Shown here: piece by piece, positions 44,800 to 54,814 of the stretch | Layout: every line of letters starts with the position of its first letter | How positions within the stretch are numbered: position 1 is the stretch's first letter | Origin: Sphingopyxis sp. HIX | GTDB lineage: Bacteria > Pseudomonadota > Alphaproteobacteria > Sphingomonadales > Sphingomonadaceae | Direction: 5' to 3' | Length of the DNA stretch: 64,000 bases | Assembly: GCF_001468285.1 (NCBI RefSeq) | Contig: NZ_LNSB01000001.1 | Coordinates: forward strand, 240,086-304,085 | Notes under the pieces: generated by a model | The model's input: only the letters and a program-made list of their open reading frames with translations | The model's database searches: none | Told to the model about the DNA's origin: nothing | Translations under genes and position numbers: made by a program

Positions 44800-45579
44800 A
44801 TGGCGCAGTTCAATGACTGGTGCGTCTCTGTCGATGGGCCGGTAGGGACACACCATCGCCGGGTGATGACCGGACAGGCGGCGAGCCTCGCCACCGGCAT
44901 TCAAGCGACTGCCGCCATCGTACCCGCGCACTACGCCTCGGAAGAACAATTGGCGCGCGCGCTCGCCAGGCTCGGCAAGCCCGCCGCTGCGGCGCTGATC
45001 GAAGGCAAACTGCCGACGACCAAGCAAATCCGGTCTGGCGACCTTGGCGAGATCTACGCGACCGAATGGATCGACGCGCATAGCGGCGGCTACCGAGCTC
45101 CGATCAAGCGCCTGCGTTGGAAGGACCATCGGAACATGGCGATGCGCGGCGACGACGTGATCGGAATCCTGCAGGACGCCCAGTCGCAGCGCCTGCATTT
45201 CCTAAAGACCGAAGCGAAGAGCCGTGCCACGCTCACCGGCCAGGTCCTGACCGACGCGCGTGCTGGCCTAGACAAGGACGGCGGACTGCCTTCGGCGCAC
45301 GCCCTGTCCTTTATCTCGGCCCGCTTGCTTGAACTCGATAATCTGCCGCTGGCGGATGCGATCGACGACGCGCTACTCAAGCACGGTATTCCGCCGCAGA
45401 GCGTCAAGCATTTGCTATTCACATTTTCCGGCAACGCGCCCGAGGCGCTGCTGACCGCTTCCCTTCAAGCCTATCCCGGCGCCATCAACCAATGGGGCAT
45501 TGGGCTATACATCGACGGGCACGCCGCCTTCATCGGCGCGGTTTATGATCGAGTGATCGCCGATGCCAACAACCCCTGA
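44800..45579 (+). CDS. hamA: HamA-like nuclease, DUF1837 (Hachiman defence)
   Basis: 259 residues. The DUF1837 core is clear: IRSGDLGEIYATEW (E84), PIKRLRWKDHRNMAMRGDDVIGI (D118/D119) and FLKTEAKSRATL (E138, K140), which together form a PD-(D/E)xK-type active site. In Hachiman, HamA is the DNA-degrading effector held inactive by the HamB helicase until foreign or damaged DNA is sensed. Its stop overlaps hamB by 17 nt. Length is close to that of described HamA proteins. Confidence 0.88.
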   Translation: MAQFNDWCVSVDGPVGTHHRRVMTGQAASLATGIQATAAIVPAHYASEEQLARALARLGKPAAAALIEGKLPTTKQIRSGDLGEIYATEWIDAHSGGYRAPIKRLRWKDHRNMAMRGDDVIGILQDAQSQRLHFLKTEAKSRATLTGQVLTDARAGLDKDGGLPSAHALSFISARLLELDNLPLADAIDDALLKHGIPPQSVKHLLFTFSGNAPEALLTASLQAYPGAINQWGIGLYIDGHAAFIGAVYDRVIADANNP

Positions 45580-48500
45580 AGCGATCGCGGCCGACATCGC
45601 CGAAGCGGCGACCGCCGGCTTCCGGGGGCGGCTGATCGCACGCGGCCAGGCCCGCGCGATCATCTGGCGCGATGGCGCTCTTCCGGCCGACGCACCGGCC
45701 TTCGCGCCCCAACTGAGCTACGATCTTCATTCTTACGCTTATGCCTTGCTGGGCCTTGGCTTGCGCCTTCGCGACTTTGGCGGCGACGCTGCCCAGGCGC
45801 GCACCGCCTTCGAGCAGGCGGCCACGGCGCTTGAAGCCGTGATGGCCAAGGGCGACCGCCAGGAGGTCGATCGCGACTTCCATTTCGTCATGGCCGCTGG
45901 GGCCTATCACCTCGCCCATCTGTCGGCACGCGCATATTCGCTGCTCGCCATCGTCGAGACCGACGAGAACTTTTCGCCGGTCGAGCGGGCCCTCGCGCAG
46001 TTGATGCGCCGCAATTTCGGCGCCCTGCGCTCCAGCGTCCTCGACTATCGCGCCTCCGGCCAAGGCAGCGACGCACGCATCGCCGCAGGCATCCAAGCTC
46101 AGCTCGATCAGGCCGAAGCCGTTGCCGCCCCGCCCGAGGACGGCAACGACTTCCTTTTCGACGGTCTCGATATCGCGCTCACCGATGCCTTCATGGCCGC
46201 CATGTCGCTCTTCCTGCTCGCTCTCGAACGGGGCGAGCGGCCGCTGATCGACCAAGCGCTCGAACGGCTTCGCACCAGCCTCGCGATCTGCAGCGAGATG
46301 AACATGCTGCCGCAATGGTGGGCGCATCGCGTCGCGATCCACCTCCTCTCGGATCTCTGGTCAAGCACCTTTCACGAGAGGGTTCCGCTTCAGCCGGCCG
46401 GTGGTGCCGCAGCCGACTGGCAGCCGCTGCGCGAGCTGTTCATCGCATTACTGCAGCGTCGCCCGAAAGCGGAAATCGACCTCTGGCCGTCGCAGACGGA
46501 GGCGGCCGCTCGGGCGGCCGACCAGTCCGACGACCTGGTCGTGTCGCTGCCGACAAGCGCCGGCAAGACCCGCATCGCCGAACTCTGCATTCTAAGGTGC
46601 CTAGCGGGCGGCAAGCGGGTGGTCTTCGTCACCCCGCTGCGCGCGCTGTCGGCACAGACCGAGACCACGTTGCAGCGGACCTTCGGCCCGCTCGGCAAGA
46701 CCATCTCGGCCCTATATGGCAGCATCGGCGTCAGCGGCTTCGACGAGGACGCCATCCGCGAGCGCAACATCGTGGTCGCGACGCCGGAGAAGCTCGACTT
46801 CGCCCTGCGCAACGACCCCTCGCTCCTTGACGATGTCGGTCTGCTGGTCTTCGACGAAGGGCATATGATCGGCCCCAACGAGCGTGAGGTCCGTTACGAG
46901 GTACAGATCCAGCGGCTTCTTCGTCGCCCGGACGCGCAGGAGCGACGGATCGTCTGCCTTTCGGCGATCCTGCCAGATGGCGACCAGCTCGACGACTTTG
47001 CCGCCTGGTTGCGGCGCGATCACCCGGGCGGGCTGATCAAGAACGATTGGCGGCCGACCCGGCTGCGGTTCGGTGAAGTGGTTTGGACGTCGCCAACGGC
47101 GCGGCTCAACCTGCGGGTTGGCGACGAGCGGCCCTGGGTCCAGCGGTTTCTCACCGGTGCGGCCCCACCCAACTGGATTCCGCCGAAGCGCCGGCGCACC
47201 CGTCTCTTTCCCGACGACCAGCGCGAACTCTGCCTTGCGACGGCCTGGCGGCTAGTCGATGATGGTCAGACGGTCCTGATCTTCTGCCCCGAGCGGCGCA
47301 GCGTCGAGCCGTTTGCGGACGTCATCGTCGATTTGCATGAGCGCGGCGCCCTGCGCTCTTTGCTCGAGGCCGACCCGAACCTTCTGAACACGGCGATTGC
47401 GCTTGGTGAGGAATGGCTGGGCGCCGATAGCGCAATCCTGAAATGCCTTCGCCTCGGTGTCGCCCTTCACCATGGCGCACTCCCCACCGCCTATCGAAAG
47501 GAGGTCGAGCGCCTGCTACGCGAGAATGTTCTCAAGGTCACGATCTCATCTCCGACCTTGGCGCAGGGCCTCAACCTCTCCGCCACCGCCGTCGTCATGT
47601 ATTCCCTTCACCGGGCTGGCGAGCGCATTGAGATCAGCGAGTTCAAGAACGTCATCGGCCGCGCGGGCCGCGCTTATGTCGATGTCGAGGGCATCGTTCT
47701 CTTCCCCATGTTCGACGAGATCGCCAAGAAGCGGCGCAACTGGGAAGCCCTCATCACCGACCTCGGCGCGCGCGAGATGGAAAGCGGCCTCGTGCGGCTT
47801 GTCGCGATGCTGTTGACGCGAATGCGCTCGCGCATCGGCGGCGACCTCAATCAGCTGGTCGAGTACGTCGTCAACAACGCGGCCGCCTGGACTTTCCCGG
47901 AAGTCGCAAACGAGAAGCCCGAAGAACGCGAACGCGCGCTCGCCGATTGGGAACGACATGTCGCAACGCTCGATACGGCGATCTTGAGCCTCATCGGGGA
48001 AAACGACATTCCCGATGAGGGCATCGAGACGGCCCTCCACGACATCCTCCAATCCTCACTGTGGCACCGCCGTCTGCAGCGCCAGGACCTGCAGGTTCGA
48101 CAGGTGCTGAAGGCCGGCCTCGTGTCCCGCAGCCGACTCATTTGGAGTCAGTCGACGGCCGCCGGACGACGCGGCTACTTCCTCGCGGGGGTTGGGCTGA
48201 CGACAGGCCATGCGCTCGATGCCATCGCCGCCGACGCCAATCTTCTCCTGATCCAAGCTAATGGCGCGATCCTCGAAGGAGACACCGAGGGGGCGATCAC
48301 TGCGATCGCCGGCCTCGCCGAACGGGTTTTCGCCTTCTATCCCTTCACCCCCGATCCCCTGCCGGCGAACTGGCGCGACATCCTGCGCGCATGGCTGCTT
48401 GGCCAACCGCTCGCGGCGCTGGGCGCAGCGCAGGCCTCTGAGACCCTGCAATTTGTAGAGGGTGGCCTCGTCTATCGCCTGCCTTGGGCGATGGAGGCGA

Positions 48501-49081
48501 TCCGCGTTCGGGCGGCCGCCAACGGTGACACGGTCGGCGTTTTCGATCTTCTACTGGAGGATCACGAACTTGGCGCAGCAGTTCCTGCGGTGGAGACCGG
48601 CACGCTCAATCGGTCAGCCTCGATCCTGATCCAAGCCGGCTTCAACTCGCGGCTTGCCGCGATCAAGGCAGTCACCGACACCGCAGCGACCTTCACGACG
48701 GGACAGGAGCTGCGGGAATGGCTCAATTCGGACGCCGTCGCCGCCTGGAGCGCTCTGCCCGACTGGCCTACCGCAGAGACGAAGGCGATCTGGACGGAGT
48801 TCACAAACAGCTTCATGCCCGCTGACAACCGCACCTGGGCTGATCGGCGTTATTGGGCGTCAGTTAACTGGCTTGGAGCGCCGCCGCCTCCGGGCACACC
48901 GGTCCAAGTTCATTACTGGGGCGGGCAACCCCGCGTACTTTCTGCCGACGCCGCGCCGCTTGGCACCCTCCAGGCTGCGCTTAATCCAGACCGGATCGGT
49001 TTGCTCCGGGCTGTGGTAGCCACGGATGTCGGCAAGATCGACATCGCCTATCTAGGACCGGCAGATATCTCGCCGCCGTAG
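45563..49081 (+). CDS. hamB: HamB-like DEAD/DEAH helicase (Hachiman defence)
   Basis: 1172-residue superfamily 2 helicase. A helical N-terminal domain of about 300 residues precedes motif I PTSAGKTRIAEL (about 329), motif II FDEGH (about 429), motif III LSAILPDG, motif V SSPTLAQGLNLSATA and motif VI IGRAGRAYVDVEG (about 697). The C-terminal ~400 residues have no motif I can name. ATP-driven helicase that senses DNA structures and controls HamA. Coupled to hamA by overlap, the standard two-gene Hachiman layout. Confidence 0.88.
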   Translation: MPTTPEAIAADIAEAATAGFRGRLIARGQARAIIWRDGALPADAPAFAPQLSYDLHSYAYALLGLGLRLRDFGGDAAQARTAFEQAATALEAVMAKGDRQEVDRDFHFVMAAGAYHLAHLSARAYSLLAIVETDENFSPVERALAQLMRRNFGALRSSVLDYRASGQGSDARIAAGIQAQLDQAEAVAAPPEDGNDFLFDGLDIALTDAFMAAMSLFLLALERGERPLIDQALERLRTSLAICSEMNMLPQWWAHRVAIHLLSDLWSSTFHERVPLQPAGGAAADWQPLRELFIALLQRRPKAEIDLWPSQTEAAARAADQSDDLVVSLPTSAGKTRIAELCILRCLAGGKRVVFVTPLRALSAQTETTLQRTFGPLGKTISALYGSIGVSGFDEDAIRERNIVVATPEKLDFALRNDPSLLDDVGLLVFDEGHMIGPNEREVRYEVQIQRLLRRPDAQERRIVCLSAILPDGDQLDDFAAWLRRDHPGGLIKNDWRPTRLRFGEVVWTSPTARLNLRVGDERPWVQRFLTGAAPPNWIPPKRRRTRLFPDDQRELCLATAWRLVDDGQTVLIFCPERRSVEPFADVIVDLHERGALRSLLEADPNLLNTAIALGEEWLGADSAILKCLRLGVALHHGALPTAYRKEVERLLRENVLKVTISSPTLAQGLNLSATAVVMYSLHRAGERIEISEFKNVIGRAGRAYVDVEGIVLFPMFDEIAKKRRNWEALITDLGAREMESGLVRLVAMLLTRMRSRIGGDLNQLVEYVVNNAAAWTFPEVANEKPEERERALADWERHVATLDTAILSLIGENDIPDEGIETALHDILQSSLWHRRLQRQDLQVRQVLKAGLVSRSRLIWSQSTAAGRRGYFLAGVGLTTGHALDAIAADANLLLIQANGAILEGDTEGAITAIAGLAERVFAFYPFTPDPLPANWRDILRAWLLGQPLAALGAAQASETLQFVEGGLVYRLPWAMEAIRVRAAANGDTVGVFDLLLEDHELGAAVPAVETGTLNRSASILIQAGFNSRLAAIKAVTDTAATFTTGQELREWLNSDAVAAWSALPDWPTAETKAIWTEFTNSFMPADNRTWADRRYWASVNWLGAPPPPGTPVQVHYWGGQPRVLSADAAPLGTLQAALNPDRIGLLRAVVATDVGKIDIAYLGPADISPP

Positions 49082-49186
49082 CGGTCCACGTCTTTTTCAC
49101 CGGACCGGCTACGCGCGTCCTCTTTCAAGATTGGCTAAAACTCTTCCTGTCCGGAAAACCGGCTTGACTCTCACACGCGCAAGATA

Positions 49187-49201
49187 GAACAAATAGAGAA
49201 C
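49187..49201 (+). promoter_or_regulatory. LexA box GAACAAATAGAGAAC (island)
   Basis: GAAC-N7-GAAC, same form as the box before the chromosomal imuA; the first seven bases after the leading GAAC also begin AAAT in both. TTGACT at 49164-49169 is the likely -35. It precedes the island imuA by 37 nt. Confidence 0.85.
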
Positions 49202-49238
49202 ATGATGACGAACCCTTATCCGGAGGTCAACTGGAAGC

Positions 49239-49991
49239 GTGCGGCCCGAACCCGCCATAGAGTCTTTGCGCGCGCAGATCGAGAAGATCGAAGGCCGGAG
49301 TCGGCGCGCCAAATCGGTTCTCCCGTTTGGGATTGCCGACGTCGACTCACGACTCCCCGGTGGCGGGTTGGCGCTTGGCGCGCTGCATGAGATTGCAGGC
49401 GGTGGGAATGGCGCGGTCGATGGTGCTGCAGCAGCCTTGTTCAGCGCGGGCGTCGCGGCTCGAACCAAGGGCAAGATCCTCTGGTGTATCACCCGTCCGG
49501 ACCTGTTCGCGCCGGCGATCGCCCAGGCAGGTCTTGCGTCAGATCGCGTAATCTATCTCGAAGCCGGCGATGACAAGACCGTGCTGGCCTGCATGGAGGA
49601 AGGGTTGCGCCATGGTGGTCTAGGGGCGGTTCTCGGTGAGGTGGCCCGGCTTTCCATGACAGCCTCGCGCCGCCTGCAGTTGGCAGCCGAGGGCAGCGGA
49701 TCGATCGGTATCGCGCTGCGGCGTTGGCGACGACAGACCGAAGCCACTGATTTCGGCCAACCCACCGCCGCGATGACACGCTGGCGCGTGTCTATGGTGC
49801 CATCGACACCTCTGCCTGTTCCGGGCGTAGGGCGTGCCCGCTGGCTGGTCGAACTGATCCGCGCACGCGCGGGCGAGAGTGCAGATTTCGAGTTGGAGGC
49901 GTGCGATGACACGGGTCGTCTCGCTCTTCCTGCCGAGCTGGTCCACCGACCGGCTTCGGCGGAAGGCTGGCGACGCGGCGCCTCCGGCTGA
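49239..49991 (+). CDS. imuA: ImuA-like SOS mutagenesis protein (island copy)
   Basis: 250 residues with the ImuA core: LRAQIEKIEGR..., FGIADVDSRLPGGGLALGALHEIAG, and SRRLQLAAEGSGSIGIALRRWR. GTG 49239 is used because the two upstream ATGs (49202, 49205) are in another frame; GGAGG lies 12 nt before. It overlaps imuB by 86 nt. Clearly diverged from the copy at 24331, so this is an acquired cassette rather than a recent tandem duplicate. Confidence 0.85.
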   Translation: MRPEPAIESLRAQIEKIEGRSRRAKSVLPFGIADVDSRLPGGGLALGALHEIAGGGNGAVDGAAAALFSAGVAARTKGKILWCITRPDLFAPAIAQAGLASDRVIYLEAGDDKTVLACMEEGLRHGGLGAVLGEVARLSMTASRRLQLAAEGSGSIGIALRRWRRQTEATDFGQPTAAMTRWRVSMVPSTPLPVPGVGRARWLVELIRARAGESADFELEACDDTGRLALPAELVHRPASAEGWRRGASG

Positions 49992-51426
49992 GGCGCCGCT
50001 CGTCCTGATTGGCCGGGAAGGAAACAGGCGGGTGGTGCTGGCGGCGAATGCTGCTGCCGTGGCCGCCGGCCTTCGCCCCGGCATGCCTGTGACCAAGGCT
50101 CAGGTCCTGGTGCCAGACCTCATCGTGCAAGATGCCGAGCCGGCAGCCGATGTGGAGGCACTTGATCGGCTCGCCACCTGGCTCCTGCGCTACGCGCCTG
50201 TCGTGGCCCCTGATCCTCCAGACGGGATCATCATCGACTCGACCGGAGCCGATCACCTTCACGGCGGCGAAGCTGTCATGCTGGAGGGCCTGATCGGTAG
50301 GCTGGCCATGTCCGGTATCGCCGCTCGCGGTGCGATCGCCGACAGCTGGGGCGCGGCCCACGCCTTGGCCCGGTTTGCAGCCCGCGCGACGATAATCGCT
50401 CCTGAACGTCATGATGCATCGCTGTTGGAACCGCTTCCGCTGGCCGCGCTGCGCATCGACGCTTCGATAGTCGCGGCGCTGCGGACGCTTGGCTTTGAAA
50501 CCATCGGCGATATCCTCGCGCAGCCGCGCGCGCCGCTCACCCTGCGCTTCGGTCCAGCGATCGGCCGCCGTATCGATCAGGCGCTTGGCGATCTGTCAGA
50601 GCCGATCGATCCGATTCGACCCGCCGACCTGATCGAAGTGCGCAGGTCGTTCGCGGAACCGATTGGCGCGGCGGAGACCATCGCCCGCTACATCGCCAAG
50701 CTCGTCGATCAGCTCTGCGACCGCCTCGAGGCAGCGGGTCTCGGCGCACGACGCCTCGACCTTATCTGCCACCGTGTCGACAGTCGCTCACAGGCGGTCC
50801 GGGTTGGAATGGCAACGCCGGTCCGGGATGCAAAGCGCCTGACGCGCCTCCTATGCGACAAGATCGAGACGATCGAGCCCGGCTTTGGAATCGAGGTGAT
50901 GACGCTTGCAGCCAGCGTCGCCGAGCCGATCGAGCGCCGGCAAACCGTTAGTTCGCTTATCGAGGAGAGTGTGCCGGACGTCTCGGACCTGATCGATACG
51001 CTCATGAACCGGGTGGGCGAGCAGGCGCTCTATCGGCTGGCGCCGGTTGCGAGCGACGTCCCGGAACGCTCCGTTGCCCGCATTCCGGCGATGGCCGCCG
51101 ATACGGGCGCAGCATGGCCCGGCCATTGGCCGCGGCCCTCGCGTCTGCTGGCCCATCCGGAGCAGGTCGAGACTGTAGCGCTCTTGCCTGATCATCCGCC
51201 CGTTTCATTCACCTGGCGCGGCGTGCGTCGCCGACTGCGCCGGGGTGATGGACCGGAGCGCGTGTTCGGAGAGTGGTGGAAGCGCGACGCCGAATTGGTC
51301 GCCGTCCGAGACTATTTTCGGGTCGAGGACGACGCCGGCGAACGCTACTGGCTTTATCGTGCCGGTGACGGCGAAGACACGGCGACGGGGTCGCACCGCT
51401 GGTTCATCCACGGGGTCTTCGGATGA
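49906..51426 (+). CDS. imuB: ImuB, inactive Y-family polymerase homologue (island copy)
   Basis: 506 residues starting [19 protein letters not shown], again without the Y-family metal-binding acids, as in ImuB. The conserved middle [20 protein letters not shown] and the ending [10 protein letters not shown] match the family. The clear QLxL clamp motif seen in the chromosomal copy is not obvious here (nearest is QALYRLAP). ATG 49906 has GGAGG just upstream. Overlaps dnaE2 by ATGA. Confidence 0.9.
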   Translation: MTRVVSLFLPSWSTDRLRRKAGDAAPPAEAPLVLIGREGNRRVVLAANAAAVAAGLRPGMPVTKAQVLVPDLIVQDAEPAADVEALDRLATWLLRYAPVVAPDPPDGIIIDSTGADHLHGGEAVMLEGLIGRLAMSGIAARGAIADSWGAAHALARFAARATIIAPERHDASLLEPLPLAALRIDASIVAALRTLGFETIGDILAQPRAPLTLRFGPAIGRRIDQALGDLSEPIDPIRPADLIEVRRSFAEPIGAAETIARYIAKLVDQLCDRLEAAGLGARRLDLICHRVDSRSQAVRVGMATPVRDAKRLTRLLCDKIETIEPGFGIEVMTLAASVAEPIERRQTVSSLIEESVPDVSDLIDTLMNRVGEQALYRLAPVASDVPERSVARIPAMAADTGAAWPGHWPRPSRLLAHPEQVETVALLPDHPPVSFTWRGVRRRLRRGDGPERVFGEWWKRDAELVAVRDYFRVEDDAGERYWLYRAGDGEDTATGSHRWFIHGVFG

Positions 51427-54400
51427 GCTCACCTCGCTACGTCGAACTGCAGGTCACCTCACACTTCAGCTTCCTGCGCGGCGCGTCCTCCTGCGAGGAA
51501 CTGTTTGCGCAAGCGGCCTTGGCTGGGATCGAGGCCGTCGCCATCGTCGATCGGAATTCGCTCGCCGGCGTCGTCCGTGCTCATGAAGCGGCCAAGACGA
51601 CCGGCGTTCGCCTGATTGTCGGTTGCCGGCTCGACCTCTCTGACGGGACATCCGTGCTCGTCTATCCAACGGATCGACCCGCTTATTCGCGCCTCTGCCG
51701 TCTTCTGTCCCTGGGCAAAAAGCGAGGGGGCAAGGCCCGGTGCGTCCTCGAATGGCCTGATCTCGTCGCGTATGGCGAAGGCCTGATCGTCGCGCTCGTA
51801 CCCGACCTGGCGGATGACGAGTGCGAGTTCCGGCTGCGGCGATTGCGGGACGCTTTCGGCGACAGAGCCTATCTCGCGCTCACCTTGCGCCGCCGGCCAA
51901 ACGATCAGCTCCGACTGCATGAGCTTTCGAACATGGCCACACAGATGCGCGTGCCCACCGTGGTGACGAACGACGTCCTCTTCCACGAGCCGGCCCGGCG
52001 GATCCTGCAGGACGTAGTCACATGCATCCGGCACAACGTCACGATCGATACGCTTGGCGATCGGCGAGAGCGACATGCCGATCGCTACATCAAGCCGCCG
52101 GACGAAATGCATCGTCTGTTCAGCCGCTATCCCGAGGCCCTTGCCCGGACGCTGCAGATCGCGGACCGCTGCCGCTTCAGCCTCGACGAGCTTGCCTACC
52201 AGTATCCGGAAGAGCGCGACGATCCCGCACTCACACCCCAGCAGACGTTGGCAAAGCTCACCTGGGAGGGCGCGGCTGAACGCTATCCCGAGGGCGTACC
52301 CGAGAGCGTGACCGCCGCCCTCCAGCATGAGTTGCGGTTGATCGAGAAGCTGGACTACGCGCCTTATTTCCTGACCGTGAACTCCATCGTTCGCTTCGCG
52401 CGGTCAAAGGACATTCTGTGTCAGGGTCGTGGGTCGGCCGCCAACTCCGCCGTCTGTTACGTTCTTGGCATCACTTCGATCGATCCTGGCCGCAACGACC
52501 TGCTGTTCGAGCGTTTCATCTCCGAGGAACGGCGCGAGCCGCCCGACATCGACGTCGATTTCGAACATGAGCGGCGCGAAATCGTCATGCAATGGGTGTT
52601 CGAGACCTATGGCCGGGAGCATGCCGCGCTGTGCTCGACCGTCATCCGGTATCGCACCAAGGGTGCGTTGCGGGACGTCGGCAAGGCGCTCGGACTGCCC
52701 GAAGACCTGATCGGCACGCTGTCGTCGCAGGTGTGGGCGTGGTCAGAGGAAGGCGTTGAGAAGCGCCACGTCGAGGAGTTGAATCTCAACCTCGCAGACC
52801 GGCGCCTTCGGATGACGCTCGATCTTGCCCGGCAACTGATGGGCGCTCCGCGCCACCTCAGCCAGCACCCTGGCGGCTTCGTGCTCACCCATGACCGCCT
52901 CGACGATCTCGTGCCGATCGAGCCCGCGTCGATGGTCGATCGTCAGGTCATCGAATGGGACAAGGACGATATCGACGCTCTCAAGTTCATGAAGGTCGAC
53001 GTCCTGGCGCTCGGCATGTTGACCTGCATGAAGAAGGGGCTCGATCTACTCGCCGAGCACAAGGGCGTAAACCTCGATCTGGCGACCATCCCTGCGGAGG
53101 ATCCACGCACCTATGCGATGATCCGGAGGGCCGATACGCTCGGCACCTTCCAGATCGAAAGCCGCGCGCAGATGTCCATGCTGCCGCGCCTGAAACCGCG
53201 TACCTATTACGACCTCGTCGTTCAGGTCGCCATCGTCCGGCCTGGGCCGATCCAAGGCGACATGGTTCACCCCTATCTTCGTCGCCGGGAGGGGCTGGAG
53301 CCCGTCCACTATCCAAAGCCGGAGCTCGAGAAGGTTCTGGGCAAGACGCTCGGCGTTCCCCTGTTCCAGGAGCAGGCGATGCGCGTCGCGATCGAATGCG
53401 CCGGGTTCACGCCCGGGGAAGCCGACATGCTGCGCAAGTCGATGGCGACCTTCAAGTTCACCGGGGGTGTATCGCATTTCCGGGACAAGCTGATCGCCGG
53501 CATGGTGGCCAATGGCTACGACGCTGCCTTCGCCGAGCAGACCTTCAAGCAACTCGAAGGCTTCGGTTCTTACGGCTTTCCGGAAAGCCACGCAGCCTCT
53601 TTTGCGCTTATCGCCTACGCGTCCGCTTGGCTGAAATGCTGGCACCCCGACGTTTTCTGCGCGGCGCTCCTGAACAGCCAGCCCATGGGGTTCTACGCGC
53701 CGGCCCAGATCGTACGCGATGCACGAGATCATGGCGTCGAAGTGCGACCGGTGTGCGCCAATGCGTCCCGTTGGGACTGCACGCTTGAGCCGATCGATGA
53801 TGACGGCCGATTTGCTGTCCGGCTGGGCCTGCGCATGGTCAAGGGTCTGGCAAACGCCCATGGCGCGGCGATCGTCGCTGCCCAGGCGGGTCATCCCTTC
53901 ATGTCGGTGGACGACCTCTGGCGCCGAGCTGGCGTGCCCGTGGGCGCATTGACGCAGATCGCTGAGGCAGACGGTTTCCGGCCGCCCTTTGGTCTCGCTC
54001 GTCGGGAAGCGCTCTGGGCAATCAAGGCGCTTCGGGATGAACCATTGCCGCTCTTTGCTGCGGCCTCGGCCCGCGAAGCGGAAATCGTGCCCGAGATTGC
54101 CGAACCGGCCATCGTTCTCCGACCCATGACGGCCGGTGGCGATGTCGTCGAAGACTACCGCCACGTCAGCCTCTCTCTACGGGATCACCCCGTATCCTTC
54201 CTGCGGCAGGACTTGCGGCGGCGCCGAATGGTCACCTGCCTCGAAGCTATGGAAGCGCGTGACGGCCGGTGGCTCGAAGCGGCCGGCATCGTGCTGGTCC
54301 GACAGCGTCCGGGGTCTGCCAAGGGCGTCATGTTCATAACGCTGGAAGACGAAAGCGGCATCGCGAACCTCGTGGTCTGGCCGAAGGTCTTCGAGCAGAA

Positions 54401-54695
54401 CCGTCGCATAATCCTTTCAGCGGGCATGATCGCGGTGCGCGGTCGCGTGCAGCGCGAGGGGGAAGTGGTCCATCTCGTCGCCCAGCGGCTCACAGACCTC
54501 TCCGCTGCCCTGGCGAGCGTCGGCGATCGGGAGACAGCCTTCCCCTTACCGCATGGTCGGGGCGACGAGTTTCACCATGGCTCGCCTATGCCCGATCCAC
54601 GCGGCTTGCCGCCTCGGACTGTTCGGCCGCGCGACATTTTCATTCCGGACCTCCACCTGGACACGATCAAGGTGAAGACGAGAGATTTCCGTTAA
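51423..54695 (+). CDS. dnaE2: Error-prone DNA polymerase DnaE2 (island copy)
   Basis: 1090 residues, the same length as the chromosomal copy. PHP domain at the N-terminus ([17 protein letters not shown]), catalytic aspartates in [15 protein letters not shown] (about 372-386), OB domain with [16 protein letters not shown], and the ending [12 protein letters not shown]. The substitution pattern against the copy at 26569 is dense throughout, which indicates separate history. Under the island LexA box it would add a second mutasome to the SOS response. Confidence 0.95.
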   Translation: MSSPRYVELQVTSHFSFLRGASSCEELFAQAALAGIEAVAIVDRNSLAGVVRAHEAAKTTGVRLIVGCRLDLSDGTSVLVYPTDRPAYSRLCRLLSLGKKRGGKARCVLEWPDLVAYGEGLIVALVPDLADDECEFRLRRLRDAFGDRAYLALTLRRRPNDQLRLHELSNMATQMRVPTVVTNDVLFHEPARRILQDVVTCIRHNVTIDTLGDRRERHADRYIKPPDEMHRLFSRYPEALARTLQIADRCRFSLDELAYQYPEERDDPALTPQQTLAKLTWEGAAERYPEGVPESVTAALQHELRLIEKLDYAPYFLTVNSIVRFARSKDILCQGRGSAANSAVCYVLGITSIDPGRNDLLFERFISEERREPPDIDVDFEHERREIVMQWVFETYGREHAALCSTVIRYRTKGALRDVGKALGLPEDLIGTLSSQVWAWSEEGVEKRHVEELNLNLADRRLRMTLDLARQLMGAPRHLSQHPGGFVLTHDRLDDLVPIEPASMVDRQVIEWDKDDIDALKFMKVDVLALGMLTCMKKGLDLLAEHKGVNLDLATIPAEDPRTYAMIRRADTLGTFQIESRAQMSMLPRLKPRTYYDLVVQVAIVRPGPIQGDMVHPYLRRREGLEPVHYPKPELEKVLGKTLGVPLFQEQAMRVAIECAGFTPGEADMLRKSMATFKFTGGVSHFRDKLIAGMVANGYDAAFAEQTFKQLEGFGSYGFPESHAASFALIAYASAWLKCWHPDVFCAALLNSQPMGFYAPAQIVRDARDHGVEVRPVCANASRWDCTLEPIDDDGRFAVRLGLRMVKGLANAHGAAIVAAQAGHPFMSVDDLWRRAGVPVGALTQIAEADGFRPPFGLARREALWAIKALRDEPLPLFAAASAREAEIVPEIAEPAIVLRPMTAGGDVVEDYRHVSLSLRDHPVSFLRQDLRRRRMVTCLEAMEARDGRWLEAAGIVLVRQRPGSAKGVMFITLEDESGIANLVVWPKVFEQNRRIILSAGMIAVRGRVQREGEVVHLVAQRLTDLSAALASVGDRETAFPLPHGRGDEFHHGSPMPDPRGLPPRTVRPRDIFIPDLHLDTIKVKTRDFR

Positions 54696-54814
54696 AAGTT
54701 ACAGAAGCTGCGGAGAGCGTCGTCTCCAACATCGGCGACCATAGTGCGAACTTACAATCCTGCCCGCGCTGCGGAGTTACGCTTGTGCACGGATACGCAT
54801 TTACGGCGCACCGC

